The notes beneath the pieces are model-generated. The model was not told where the DNA came from. It did not search any database and saw nothing but the letters and a program-made list of their open reading frames with translations. From Staphylococcus condimenti (GTDB lineage: Bacteria > Bacillota > Bacilli > Staphylococcales > Staphylococcaceae): 64,000 nt of DNA. The stretch spans positions 2,294,001 through 2,358,000 of the forward strand of contig NZ_CP015114.1 in assembly GCF_001618885.1 (NCBI RefSeq), read 5' to 3'. Of this stretch, positions 46,437 to 55,885 are shown one piece after another. Numbering within the stretch: position 1 is the stretch's first letter; each line of letters opens with the position of its first letter. The translations under genes were made by a program, and so were the position numbers.

Positions 46437-47153
46437 ATGGTTTTAAGAAAAGATAAACCTGCATGGAGAGATTTATGGCTGCTGCCCATTGCACTTGTAG
46501 GGATATTTATATTCTCTGCAATTGAGATACTTGTAGCTTTAAACTTCCATGCACCATTTAATGAAGACACACTGAACGGCGCAGGTGCCATTGGACAAAT
46601 GCTGAGTTACATAGTTGTTTTAACTGTTTTTTATTATTTTCATTATCAAGAAATGCCTGGTCGTTTACGCGCAGGATTTGTATATATTAAAAAACATTGG
46701 TTGTTTTTAGTGATTGTACTCCTCATCGTTATGGGATTAGAATCATTATATAATCAGCTAATGGCCATGCTGCCTGAAGGTATCGGATTTAAAGAAACTC
46801 AAAATGAAGAAAGTTTAGATGTACTTTTTAAAAACCCTGCTTTTTTACCATTGAGTTTTTTATTTGTAGTCATATTGGCGCCAGTAGTAGAAGAACTGTT
46901 CTTTAGAAATGTAATTATTGGCGAATTAGGAAAGAAATTTAATTATATTGTGATGGGTATTATTTCTGCTGTTGCATTTGCTGGTATGCATGTGATTGGT
47001 GCAACTTCGCCATTTGAATTTGGCTCATACTTTATTATCGCAGTTGCATTAGTATATGTATACTTCAAATCAGGTAAAAATACAGGCGCAACAATATTTA
47101 TCCATATGGCTAATAATTTTGTTTCATTTATCGTTACTGCATTTTTTAACTGA
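46437..47153 (+). CDS. CPBP-family intramembrane metalloprotease
   Basis: 238 residues, about seven helices. Unlike SpdC, the catalytic motif is intact: VVEELFFRNVI holds E-E-x-x-x-R; the second motif FAGMHVIG and the third FIHMANNF each supply a His. Members cleave prenylated or signal peptides or process bacteriocin/quorum peptides; the substrate is unknown. AGGAGG precedes the ATG. Confidence 0.88.
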   Translation: MVLRKDKPAWRDLWLLPIALVGIFIFSAIEILVALNFHAPFNEDTLNGAGAIGQMLSYIVVLTVFYYFHYQEMPGRLRAGFVYIKKHWLFLVIVLLIVMGLESLYNQLMAMLPEGIGFKETQNEESLDVLFKNPAFLPLSFLFVVILAPVVEELFFRNVIIGELGKKFNYIVMGIISAVAFAGMHVIGATSPFEFGSYFIIAVALVYVYFKSGKNTGATIFIHMANNFVSFIVTAFFN

Positions 47154-47198
47154 ATATAAGTTGAAAAGATGTATATACTCTTAACTTAATAAATGCAA

Positions 47199-47237
47199 AA
47201 AATCCAACTGATCAGTTTGTAGAATCAGTTGGATTTA
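47199..47237 (-). terminator. Terminator overlapping the end of the WYL regulator gene
   Basis: AAATCCAACTGAT pairs with ATCAGTTGGATTT; on the minus strand TTTTTT follows. The stop codon of the gene is within the hairpin. It may act on the CPBP transcript too. Confidence 0.78.
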
Positions 47238-47910
47238 AAAATTTCTGGTAGTTATAAATCGAGATGTCATGTGTTTTAACTGTTTTTTGGAAAGAATAAG
47301 AAATATCTTTAATATCTGCAATTGAAATTTCTTTGGTATTGCCTCGGCCGATATCAAAGATAACGACATTCCAGTCTGCTTTGCGACATATTAATCCAAT
47401 AAAAATAACATTTTCTTTTTCTAATGTTCCATTCAATTCATATTCTGCCAACATGACATTACGTTCGGCACAATAAATAAGTAAATCAGAAAAAGTATGC
47501 GGCAAGGCTTCGTTAGGGTTGGATTCGAATTTAATATATCGATCCATGCGTTTTAAAATTCGACGAATATGGGTGGCTGGTTGATTTAAACATTTTTTGA
47601 TAAGTTGCTGGATTTCTTTGTGGTAAGGCAATTTTGTGTATGACTGACTTTCGTTTAATGTCATAAATAAAGCGAGCATTTGGTCTTCGGTCAATTCTAG
47701 TTTGATGGGTGAATGATCTGGTTGAATGCGATATCCGCCAAGTACGCCTTGCTTTGCGATGATTTGAACTCCTTGGTTTTCCAGGTCTTGTATATCACGT
47801 AAAATTGTTCGCTTAGAAACTTCTAATTTTTTCGCAAGTTGTGCAGCAGTTAATTGGTCGTTCGATTCAATAAATTGAATTAATTTATTTTGGCGTTCAA
47901 CTTTATTCAT
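47212..47910 (-). CDS. HTH and WYL-type transcriptional regulator
   Basis: 232 residues. N-terminal winged helix (ERQNKLIQFIESNDQLTAAQ, recognition helix VSKRTILRDIQDLE), then a wing GGYRI and a C-terminal part of the YafY/WYL kind. The ligand is unknown. GGGAGGTGG lies before the ATG. RsaI is transcribed divergently from the region upstream. Confidence 0.85.
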   Translation of the reverse strand: MNKVERQNKLIQFIESNDQLTAAQLAKKLEVSKRTILRDIQDLENQGVQIIAKQGVLGGYRIQPDHSPIKLELTEDQMLALFMTLNESQSYTKLPYHKEIQQLIKKCLNQPATHIRRILKRMDRYIKFESNPNEALPHTFSDLLIYCAERNVMLAEYELNGTLEKENVIFIGLICRKADWNVVIFDIGRGNTKEISIADIKDISYSFQKTVKTHDISIYNYQKFLNPTDSTN

Positions 47911-48013
47911 TTATGCCACCTCCCATATATTACATATTACAATGATTATATCATATTTAGTTTAATATGATATTTATTCGCAAAAAAGTACTAAAAAGTA
48001 TGAAAAATTTTAA

Positions 48014-48051
48014 AGTAAACGCTTACATTAATTTGAAAGATATGATACACT
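48014..48051 (+). promoter_or_regulatory. RsaI promoter with overlapping cre site
   Basis: AGTAAACGCTTACAT (48014-48028) is a perfect cre on the minus strand. TTACAT (48023-48028) and TACACT (48046-48051) are 17 bases apart, so CcpA binding would cover the -35 and shut the promoter when glucose is present. Confidence 0.85.
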
Positions 48052-48057
48052 TTCATT

Positions 48058-48212
48058 AGTAACTAGGAGATAGCACTGATGTAACAAAGGGGTAATGATA
48101 AATCATAGTCGTGTGATTTATTAAAAATGTGCAAATCACTAGTTAATAAACATCTTCAATATTATTACTTACTTTCCTTTCTATGCCGACTAGTAACGCT
48201 AGTCGGTTTTTT
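48058..48212 (+). ncRNA. rsaI: Small RNA RsaI (RsaOG)
   Basis: About 155 nt from the predicted start to the U run. It has a GGGG tract (AAAGGGGTAA near 48088), an AAATCA/TGATTT hairpin near 48100-48122, a long-range TAACTAG/CTAGTTA pairing, a C/U-rich unpaired stretch (CTTACTTTCCTTTCTA near 48168), and a terminator CCGACTAG-taacg-CTAGTCGG-TTTTTT (48186-48212). In S. aureus RsaI is CcpA-repressed, contains a C/U-rich loop and G tracts and lies in the same gene context. It signals glucose exhaustion. Exact 5' end is predicted. Confidence 0.82.
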
Positions 48213-48308
48213 AATACGAAAAAATAAAAAGTTATTAACTTTTTTCTAGATTTACATGCTAAAATAACATTAATACATAACAAAATTAATTGATTTGAGG
48301 TGTACAGT

Positions 48309-49118
48309 TTGAATAAAACAGAACGCATTCATCTTGATAAAGAAATTAGACAGTGGATGAAAGGGTTAGATGATATTATCCCACAATTGATAGCGGATAT
48401 GCGTACAGAGACAAAGGCGAATCAATTTGATTTAGTCACGAATGTAGATCATATGATTCAAGATAAATTTGAAGTGTTTTTACAAACACACTATCCGACA
48501 CATCAACTCTTTGCTGAGGAAAAGAATAATGATTTAATAGATGCAAAACATGGCGATGTATGGATAATGGATCCAATCGATGGTACAGCGAATCTTGTAA
48601 AACAACAGACAGATTATTGCATTATCTTAAGCTATTTTTCAGAGGGTGAAGCACAGTTGTCTTATATCTATGACTACCCTCGCAAAGTGCTTTATAAAGC
48701 GATTAAAGATGTAGGTGCTTTTGAAAATGAAGTGCCGATGCCAATGGTTGTCGAGCGCGATATTAAAGATTTAATTTTATCTTATAATATTTATGTTTTA
48801 AATGAAACAACATTGAACGATTTGAAAGAAGCTGCTTTCAGTTATCGTTTGATTGGTTCATGTGGTTTAGATTCAGTGAGAGTTATTAAAGGACAATTTG
48901 GTGCACATATTAATACAAACTCTAAGCCTTGGGATATTTCAGCTCAATTCTTGTTTGCTGAAGAATTAGGTTTGAAAATGACTAATTTAGATGGAGGCCC
49001 TATTGATTTTTCAAAAGCAGGCCCATTTATTATCAGTAATCCAGGTTGTCATGAAGCAGTTTTAAATATTTTAAATGAAAAAGGCGGATATCAAGCTGAT
49101 TTCATTAATAAGACTTAA
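48309..49118 (+). CDS. Inositol monophosphatase family protein (SuhB-like)
   Basis: 269 residues. IMPase signatures: LFAEEKNND (metal Glu), WIMDPIDGTANLVKQ and, near the C-terminus, NSKPWDISAQFLFAEELG. It dephosphorylates inositol phosphate, fructose bisphosphate or PAP-like substrates; which one is unknown. The TTG at 48309 is chosen because TTGAGGTG lies six bases before it. Directly downstream of RsaI. Confidence 0.88.
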   Translation: MNKTERIHLDKEIRQWMKGLDDIIPQLIADMRTETKANQFDLVTNVDHMIQDKFEVFLQTHYPTHQLFAEEKNNDLIDAKHGDVWIMDPIDGTANLVKQQTDYCIILSYFSEGEAQLSYIYDYPRKVLYKAIKDVGAFENEVPMPMVVERDIKDLILSYNIYVLNETTLNDLKEAAFSYRLIGSCGLDSVRVIKGQFGAHINTNSKPWDISAQFLFAEELGLKMTNLDGGPIDFSKAGPFIISNPGCHEAVLNILNEKGGYQADFINKT

Positions 49119-49207
49119 GTATCATGTCTTATAAAAATATTTATAATATAATGTATTTGTTGAGTAACTTAAATTAAAAAAACAGATGAAGTGTGAGGAG
49201 TGGTTGG

Positions 49208-50164
49208 GTGAGAAGAACAGAGGATCCCAAAAGAAAGATGGGGACAGTTCCAAAGGTATTACTGTGGGCTTTCGGTATTTTAGTTTTATTAGCTGTTATT
49301 GCTGCTATTTACTTAGCAGTGAAAATTTTTGCAGTAGGGGGCAACATACATAACCCATTAGACAGAAATAAATCAGAACTAAGAAAAGAAAAAGTGGATT
49401 TAAATAAAGGTGAGCCTTTCAGTATTGCTTTATTTGGCGTAGATTCAGATGCAGAACGTAAAAGCGCTAACGGCGGTGAACGATCAGATTCAATTATGGT
49501 TCTATCTATTAATCCAGATAAGAAAAAAACTGAAATTGTGAGTATACCACGTGATACACAAGCAGAAATTGTAGGACGCGGTACGACTGAAAAGATTAAC
49601 CATGCATATGCTTATGGTGGTCCGAATATGGCCGTTAAATCTTTAGAAAAATTAATGGATGTACCGATTGATCATTACGCTACGATTGATATGGATGGAA
49701 TGCATGGCATGGTAGATGCACTAGGTGGTGTCGATGTTGTCAGCAATTCAACATTCAGTACAGATGGCTATAACTTTGTAAAAGGCGAAAAGTCTCATTT
49801 AGACGGAGATAAAGCACTTGCGTTCATTCGTTCACGTAAAGAAGAAGGTGCTGGCGGAGATTTCGGCCGACAAGAGCGTCAACAACTCGTGTTACAAGGC
49901 ATTGCTAATGAGCTGACAAGTGTTAAATCTATTACAAACTTTAATAGTGTTACAAACGAAATTGAAAAGAACGTTAAAACTGATTTAACTTTAGGAGAAT
50001 TAAATACAATTCGTTCTAAATATAAAAATGCCAATGATAATGTAAGACGTCATCAATTACAAGGTAACGGCGGTATTCAAGATGATGGACTATACTACTT
50101 TGTTCCTGACGAGTCTTCTTTAGAAAATATGACGGAGTTATTAAAATCCAATTTAGATTTATAA
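49208..50164 (+). CDS. lcpC: LytR-CpsA-Psr (LCP) family phosphotransferase
   Basis: 318 residues: short basic N-terminus, one membrane helix (about residues 19-40), and an extracellular LCP domain with the conserved Asp and Arg residues (FGVDSDAERKS, GGERSDSIMVLSI, VSIPRDTQAEI, ALAFIRSRK). LCP enzymes attach wall teichoic acid or capsule to peptidoglycan. By position next to the SuhB-like gene it should be LcpC. Start GTG at 49208 with GGAG seven bases before. Confidence 0.87.
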   Translation: MRRTEDPKRKMGTVPKVLLWAFGILVLLAVIAAIYLAVKIFAVGGNIHNPLDRNKSELRKEKVDLNKGEPFSIALFGVDSDAERKSANGGERSDSIMVLSINPDKKKTEIVSIPRDTQAEIVGRGTTEKINHAYAYGGPNMAVKSLEKLMDVPIDHYATIDMDGMHGMVDALGGVDVVSNSTFSTDGYNFVKGEKSHLDGDKALAFIRSRKEEGAGGDFGRQERQQLVLQGIANELTSVKSITNFNSVTNEIEKNVKTDLTLGELNTIRSKYKNANDNVRRHQLQGNGGIQDDGLYYFVPDESSLENMTELLKSNLDL

Positions 50165-50177
50165 AATGAACATTATA

Positions 50178-50223
50178 AAATACCGAGTTTCAGGTCATCC
50201 ACTGAATCTCGGTATTTTTTTTA
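50178..50223 (+). terminator. Terminator after lcpC
   Basis: AAATACCGAGTTTCAG pairs with CTGAATCTCGGTATTT, followed by TTTTTT. Confidence 0.9.
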
Positions 50224-50293
50224 CTCTAAAAGTTTAAATTATATACAAATAAAGTTTTAGTTTTAGGGTATTACGAATGAAGAGGGGGAATTA

Positions 50294-50596
50294 ATGATGA
50301 CAAATAATCATGACGAAAACAAAGTGAATCAAGAAGAAGAACAAAATGTTTCAGAAATGGTAGACGAAGGCGGCTTAGGTGCTGATGGCTATTATAAAAT
50401 TAATGAATTCCAAAAAGACGGTGGTTCTGTCGAAGTTGGACTAGATCAATTTAAACTTAGAGTAAGTGAGTATAATGATTTAGATTTAGTCAACTCATTA
50501 ATTGCACATGCTGATGCAAATCATGGCGGATCAGAATTTGATGATGCAATTAATGTTGTTAAACAAGAGATTTTAGGCAGATTACACGATAAATAA
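50294..50596 (+). CDS. Hypothetical small acidic protein
   Basis: 100 residues (99 from the second ATG), acidic and Asn/Gln rich N-terminus (about 20 residues), then a compact domain (VEVGLDQFKLRVSEYNDLDL). No signal or membrane helix. GAGGGGG precedes twin ATGs. I do not recognise a family. A terminator follows, so it is monocistronic. Confidence 0.7.
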   Translation: MMTNNHDENKVNQEEEQNVSEMVDEGGLGADGYYKINEFQKDGGSVEVGLDQFKLRVSEYNDLDLVNSLIAHADANHGGSEFDDAINVVKQEILGRLHDK

Positions 50597-50601
50597 AAAA
50601 C

Positions 50602-50629
50602 AGTCGGCATTTTTTATGCCGGCTTTTTT
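50602..50629 (+). terminator. Terminator after the small acidic protein gene
   Basis: AGTCGGCAT pairs with ATGCCGGCT (one G-U), followed by TTTTTT. Confidence 0.87.
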
Positions 50630-50632
50630 ACT

Positions 50633-51181
50633 AAAAATGATTTCTAATGTCGTTTATTCTCACTTCTGAGTTTTAAAAAAATGAGGTTTTAAGCAGTTTA
50701 ATGCAAAAAAGAGTAGAAAGTAATTATTAATTGGTTTAATATATCAACTTTTGAGAAAATATATAAGTATGGGTCTTAACATTTAAGACTAAAAGTACTA
50801 ATATTAGTAATAAGACTATTTTTTTAATTGCGTGGGGCAAAAAAGATTTAGTCTTCGAATATTTACGGATAATATATAAAAGTAGAGGTTTGATAAAGGG
50901 AGTTGAATTTTTGGAGTCTATTGGACTTTGAAAAAAGTAACGAGTAAGCGCGTGATAAGTTGCATAATTCATACAAGTATTCTTTATTTATAAAGAATAG
51001 GAAGGTTGCTTTGTTTATGCTGATGCAATACATAAATAGGATGCCGCCATCCACCGATTGTTGATAGACTGCGACTTTTATCAAATGTCTCTAACCCTCA
51101 TCAATAAGAGACGATTTGAGTCATGTTCGTTTGCAGAGTACTTAAATTCTTTAGATAACCTCAGAATATAGGGGTGATTAT
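50633..51181. other. Upstream region of fdhA
   Basis: About 550 bases. A perfect 7-3-7 palindrome GTCTTAA-cat-TTAAGAC lies at 50773-50789. Near the gene, GTCTCT...AGAGAC (51088-51113) can form a leader hairpin. No Rex box, cre or gene found. The long distance suggests further control of the formate dehydrogenase. Confidence 0.4.
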
Positions 51182-54142
51182 ATGCAAGAACATCTTGTCA
51201 TCACTTTAGATGGAAAAGACTATCTTGTGGAACCAGGAACAAATCTTCTTGCCTTCATTAAGTCGCAAGAAACATTTGTACCGTCAATCTGTTATAACGA
51301 GTCATTAGGTCCGATTCAAACTTGTGATACGTGTGCAGTAGAAATTGACGGAAAAATCGAGCGCGCATGCGGTACGACAATTGATCGTCCGATGGTTGTC
51401 AACACAACAAACAGCGATGTAAAAGCAAGTCAAAAAGAAGCTTTAGACCGCATCTTAGAAAAACATATTCTGTATTGTACAGTTTGTGACTATAACAATG
51501 GCGATTGCGACATTCATAACACAATGGATGAATGGGGTATCGAGGAGCAATCATACGAATATAAACCGAAGCCATATGAAAAAGACTTTGGTCCATTTTA
51601 TCGTTATGACCCTAACCAATGTATCCTTTGCGGACGTTGTGTAGAAGTATGTCAAGACGTTCAAGTTAATGAAACTTTATCTATTGACTGGGAACGTGAA
51701 CAACCAAGAGTTATTTGGGATAATGATGTATCAATCAACGAATCATCATGTGTTAACTGTGGTCAATGTGCAACTGTTTGTCCATGTAACGCAATGATGG
51801 AAAATAAAATGGTTGGTAATGCTGGTTATATGACTGACATTGAACCAGGTACTTTAGCAGACATGATTGAATTGACTAAAGAAGCAGAACCAGGTTACGG
51901 CTTATTAATGGGCGTATCAAATGGCGAATCTGCTATGCGTAACGAATATATGTCTAAAACGAAAACAGTATGTACATACTGTGGTGTGGGATGTACTTTT
52001 GATGTTTGGACTAAAGGTCGTGAAATCCTTAAAGTTCAACCTCAACATGATTCACCTGCGAACCGCGTTTCAACTTGTATTAAAGGTAAATTCGGTTGGG
52101 ACTTCGTCAACTCTGAAGAGCGTCTAACAAGACCGCTTGTTCGTAAAGGTGACGAGTTCGTAGAAGTAGAATGGGATGAAGCATTAAATGTTATCAGCGA
52201 AAACTTCCGTCGTATCAAAGAGGAAAAAGGCGCAGATGCATTATCATTCATCGCTTCTTCTAAAGGTACTATTGAAGAATCATATTTAATGCAAAAACTT
52301 GCAAGACAAGTAATTGGTACTAACAACGTGGATAACTGTTCACGTTATTGCCAAGCACCAGCTACAAAAGGTTTATTCAGAACTGTTGGTCACGGCGGTG
52401 ACTCAGGTTCAAGTGATGACCTTATGCATTCAGACATGGTTGTCTTGGTTGGTACTAACACAGCTGAAGCGCATCCAGTTATCGCTTCTAAAATTAAACG
52501 CGGACACAAATTATACGGTAATAAACTTGTAGTATTTGATATCCGTCGTCACGAAATGGCAGAACGTGCTGACTTCTTCTATCAACCTAAACCAGGTACT
52601 GACTTAGCATGGATGTCAGCAGTAACTAAATACATCATTGATAATGATATGCATGATAAAGCATTTATTGATGAATGGGTTGACTATTTCGATGATTACT
52701 ATAAATCATTAGCACCATTCACTATGGAATTTGCTGAAGAAACAACTGGTATTCCAAAAGAAGATCTTATTGAATTTGCACATAACGTTGTTGCAGCAGA
52801 AGGCGTAAGTATCTGTTGGGCAATGGGTGTTACTCAACAAGACATCGGTAGTGATACTAGTACAGCAATCTCTAACTTATTGCTTGTTACAGGTAACTAT
52901 AGAAAACCTGGTTGCGGTGCTTATCCATTACGTGGACACAACAACGTACAAGGTTGTAGTGATGCTGGTAGTATGCCAGATAAATTCCCTGGTTACCAAG
53001 GTGTCGAAGATGACGAAGTTCGTGCGAAATTCGAAAAAGCTTACGGCGTAGAATTACCACCGAAAGCAGGTCGTGACAACCATCAAATGATGGAAGGTAT
53101 TCATAACGATGAAATTTCTGCAATGTACATTTACGGTGAAGATACTGGTATCGTAGATGCTAACATCAACTTCGTACAAGCAGCTTTAGAAAAAGTTGAC
53201 TTCTTAGTTGTACAAGATGCATTCTTAACACAAACAGCACGCTTTGCGAACGTTGTATTACCTGCAAGTCCTTCACTTGAAAAAGAAGGTACATTTGCAA
53301 ATACTGAACGTCGTATCCAACGCTTGTATCAAGTTATGGAACCACTTGGCGAATCAAAACCTGACTGGCAAATCATGCAAATGATTGCTAACAAAATGGG
53401 CTTTGACTGGAATTATTCACATCCAAGCGAAATCATGGATGAAATGGCAAGCTTAACACCAACATTTGCTGGTGTAACTTATGAACGCCTAGAAGGTTTC
53501 AAATCATTACAATGGCCGGTTGCTCCAGATGGTACAGATGAACCAATCTTGTACCTTGGCGGATTCAACTTCCCTAATAAACGTGCGAAATTATATCCAT
53601 TGACATTCGATAACTTCTTCAAACAAGACGAAGAATATGACTTGCATGTTAACAATGGTCGTTTATTAGAACACTTCCATGAAGGTAACATGACATACCA
53701 CGTTCCTGGTATTAAATACAAAGTACCTAACGTATATGTGGAAATTTCTCCAGAACTTGCTGAACGTCGTGGCGTTCATGAAGGCGGAGAAGTTAAATTG
53801 ATTTCATCTACAGGTGAAGTTAAATTAATGGTTCACGTAACAGACCGTGTTAAAGGTAATGAAATCTATATTCCGTTGAACAATGATGCGGAACAAGATG
53901 GTACATTAGGCGCAGTCAACATGTTGACTAACAGTGATGTTGATAAAGATACAGATACACCATCATATAAACGTACATCTTGTCGTATGGAAGTAATTAC
54001 ACGCCGAGGCAGATCACCATTGAACCCTGCTAACTTCCGTGTAGATACTGAACGTAATCCGCAATACAGTGTACAAGTTCAGAAAAAATGGGCACGTCCA
54101 GACTACGTATTCCCAGGAAATCAGGTGAGAAACGATGGCTGA
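51182..54142 (+). CDS. fdhA: NAD-type formate dehydrogenase, molybdopterin catalytic subunit
   Basis: 986 residues. From the N-terminus: a [2Fe-2S] domain (C37, C48, C51, C63), a His/Cys [4Fe-4S] segment ([12 protein letters not shown]), two ferredoxin clusters ([24 protein letters not shown]), then the molybdopterin domain with its own cluster (CTYCGVGC). The Mo ligand is C390 in NCSRYCQAP, so Cys replaces selenocysteine. The molybdopterin-binding C-terminal barrel is complete. It oxidises formate to CO2. ATAGGGGTG precedes the ATG. The DUF1641 gene overlaps its end. Confidence 0.94.
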   Translation: MQEHLVITLDGKDYLVEPGTNLLAFIKSQETFVPSICYNESLGPIQTCDTCAVEIDGKIERACGTTIDRPMVVNTTNSDVKASQKEALDRILEKHILYCTVCDYNNGDCDIHNTMDEWGIEEQSYEYKPKPYEKDFGPFYRYDPNQCILCGRCVEVCQDVQVNETLSIDWEREQPRVIWDNDVSINESSCVNCGQCATVCPCNAMMENKMVGNAGYMTDIEPGTLADMIELTKEAEPGYGLLMGVSNGESAMRNEYMSKTKTVCTYCGVGCTFDVWTKGREILKVQPQHDSPANRVSTCIKGKFGWDFVNSEERLTRPLVRKGDEFVEVEWDEALNVISENFRRIKEEKGADALSFIASSKGTIEESYLMQKLARQVIGTNNVDNCSRYCQAPATKGLFRTVGHGGDSGSSDDLMHSDMVVLVGTNTAEAHPVIASKIKRGHKLYGNKLVVFDIRRHEMAERADFFYQPKPGTDLAWMSAVTKYIIDNDMHDKAFIDEWVDYFDDYYKSLAPFTMEFAEETTGIPKEDLIEFAHNVVAAEGVSICWAMGVTQQDIGSDTSTAISNLLLVTGNYRKPGCGAYPLRGHNNVQGCSDAGSMPDKFPGYQGVEDDEVRAKFEKAYGVELPPKAGRDNHQMMEGIHNDEISAMYIYGEDTGIVDANINFVQAALEKVDFLVVQDAFLTQTARFANVVLPASPSLEKEGTFANTERRIQRLYQVMEPLGESKPDWQIMQMIANKMGFDWNYSHPSEIMDEMASLTPTFAGVTYERLEGFKSLQWPVAPDGTDEPILYLGGFNFPNKRAKLYPLTFDNFFKQDEEYDLHVNNGRLLEHFHEGNMTYHVPGIKYKVPNVYVEISPELAERRGVHEGGEVKLISSTGEVKLMVHVTDRVKGNEIYIPLNNDAEQDGTLGAVNMLTNSDVDKDTDTPSYKRTSCRMEVITRRGRSPLNPANFRVDTERNPQYSVQVQKKWARPDYVFPGNQVRNDG

Positions 54143-54605
54143 AAACATTAGAAAAATTAAACGAATGGAAATCCCGCCGGAAAAGCAAAAAGCAGATGAT
54201 ATTGCAGAAGTAACAGATGCGATTGCAGAAAACAAAGACGTGATTATCAAAGCAATCCGTTTAATGAAAGTACTTGATGATGCTAAGATTTTAGATGCTT
54301 CTATCGGTGCAGTAGAAAGCCGCGGATTCATTACTGGTAAATTTACGAAAGAGTTAAGAAAAGAACAATATACAGGTGTATTGAACAACTTAGCTCCATT
54401 AGTATTTATGATAGGTAAATTAAATGTACCTAACTTACAAGATATGCTTGAAAAAGTAAATAAAGGTTTGGAAAATGCAAATCAAGCAAGCCCGAACCAA
54501 CGTACAACAGTCGGCAGCTTAGTCGGTTTATTGAAAGACGAAGATGCGAACAAAAGTATTACTTATTTCTTAAATATCTTAAAAGGTATGTCACGCGAAG
54601 AATAA
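54135..54605 (+). CDS. DUF1641 protein linked to formate dehydrogenase
   Basis: 156 residues, helical, soluble. DUF1641 (YrhD-like) proteins are encoded directly after this type of formate dehydrogenase in Bacillus and Staphylococcus; an accessory or electron-transfer-related role is inferred. Overlap of eight bases with fdhA indicates coupled translation. A terminator follows. Confidence 0.88.
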   Translation: MAENIRKIKRMEIPPEKQKADDIAEVTDAIAENKDVIIKAIRLMKVLDDAKILDASIGAVESRGFITGKFTKELRKEQYTGVLNNLAPLVFMIGKLNVPNLQDMLEKVNKGLENANQASPNQRTTVGSLVGLLKDEDANKSITYFLNILKGMSREE

Positions 54606-54621
54606 AATGTGTCGACCTTTT

Positions 54622-54664
54622 AGAGCTGATCTTATCTTTTGAAAGAGGATCAGCTCTTTTTTTA
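54622..54664 (+). terminator. Terminator after the fdhA operon
   Basis: AGAGCTGATCTT pairs with a matching AAGAGGATCAGCTCT, followed by TTTTTTT. Confidence 0.9.
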
Positions 54665-54728
54665 CATAGTATGATAAAATTTAATAAGAAGATCGATTAT
54701 TAATGATTAGATTTTTGAAAGAAAGAGG

Positions 54729-54980
54729 GTGAGGGCAATCAACCCTAATATATTAAAAGCACTAGCCATTATATCTAATATTTTTGTAGTTTTAGGTTTT
54801 ATACTTTTAATTATGATGAAACTCGTTTTAGCAATTACAATGTTCGCAGTCGCAATTACGATTAGTTTAATGATGTTTAATGTTTTATTTAGAGATAGAA
54901 CAGGAATGAAGATAATTGTAAACATTTCATTTGTGATTGTAATTGGTGTAATTATATTGGCATACTTCTTGTTAAAATAA
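54729..54980 (+). CDS. Small membrane protein
   Basis: 83 residues with three membrane helices, basic N-terminus. The start is uncertain: GTG at 54729 abuts AAGAGG, and no ATG with a well-spaced site exists before the middle of the frame. It sits 21 bases before the glucosaminidase gene and may be co-transcribed. Function unknown. Confidence 0.55.
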   Translation: MRAINPNILKALAIISNIFVVLGFILLIMMKLVLAITMFAVAITISLMMFNVLFRDRTGMKIIVNISFVIVIGVIILAYFLLK

Positions 54981-55001
54981 ATAAATTGAGAGGTACAGGA
55001 A

Positions 55002-55778
55002 ATGAGCCGTACATTTAAGAGAAGGTTTTTAATCATTTTAATCAGCGTTATTGTAGCGATATTTGCGATTCTAATGATTATCAATGAAACTAATTTATTT
55101 AAACATGATCAAACACATACTTTTGATGATGCTGTGAAATTACAGACAGGCGAAGGTATGTTGAATACTAAAGAAGACAATGGTCGTTTCATCAATGCAT
55201 CTAAAGAAGATGTAAAAAATGCAATGACGGTTAAAAAACAAAATCACAATATCAACTATATGGATATCTCTGAGAAAGTGCCGATGGATGAAAAAGAAGT
55301 TAATAAAATTTTGAAAGACAAAGGTATTTTCGAAAAACAAGGTGAGGCTTTTTTAAAGGCGCAAGATAAATATGATGTTAATGTGATTTATTTAATTAGT
55401 CATGCTTTAGTTGAAACAGGCAATGGACAATCTGATTTAGCAAAAGGCATTCCGTATAAAGGTAAACGTTATTATAATTTCTTCGGTATCGGAGCGTTTG
55501 ACGAAGATGCCATGAAACATGGTCATAGCTATGCGAAGCAACAAAAATGGACTTCACCTGATAAAGCGATATTAGGAGGGGCTTCTTTTGTCAGAAAGGA
55601 GTATTTTGATAAAGAACAATTAACACTTTATCAAATGCGTTGGAATCCTAAAAATCCAGGTCAGCATCAATATGCGAGTGATATCGATTGGGATAGTAAA
55701 ATAGCAAGAGCAATGGATCATTATTATGAGAAGTACGGTATTAAAAAAGACCACATTCGTAAAAATTATTATAAGTAA
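55002..55778 (+). CDS. Membrane-anchored N-acetylglucosaminidase (SagA/SagB type)
   Basis: 258 residues: an N-terminal membrane helix (residues 8-28), a linker, then a glucosaminidase domain of the GH73 type from about residue 95. The catalytic Glu is in SHALVETGNGQSDLA, followed by YYNFFGIGAFD. Such enzymes cut glycan strands inside the cell wall; S. aureus has SagA, SagB and SagC. Its position after fdhA suggests SagA, while SagB is the partner of SpdC. GAGAGG lies before the ATG. Confidence 0.85.
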   Translation: MSRTFKRRFLIILISVIVAIFAILMIINETNLFKHDQTHTFDDAVKLQTGEGMLNTKEDNGRFINASKEDVKNAMTVKKQNHNINYMDISEKVPMDEKEVNKILKDKGIFEKQGEAFLKAQDKYDVNVIYLISHALVETGNGQSDLAKGIPYKGKRYYNFFGIGAFDEDAMKHGHSYAKQQKWTSPDKAILGGASFVRKEYFDKEQLTLYQMRWNPKNPGQHQYASDIDWDSKIARAMDHYYEKYGIKKDHIRKNYYK

Positions 55779-55787
55779 TAACTATAT

Positions 55788-55810
55788 AAGAGGGGGCAAC
55801 CCTCTTTTTT
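55788..55810 (+). terminator. Terminator after the glucosaminidase gene
   Basis: AAGAGGG-ggcaa-CCCTCTT followed by TTTT. Confidence 0.85.
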
Positions 55811-55885
55811 ATGTGAGTACAGTATTGATTGAACAAAGAGGGAATATGATAGAATAAAGATAATGTGAAAATGAGGTGTTAGGAT

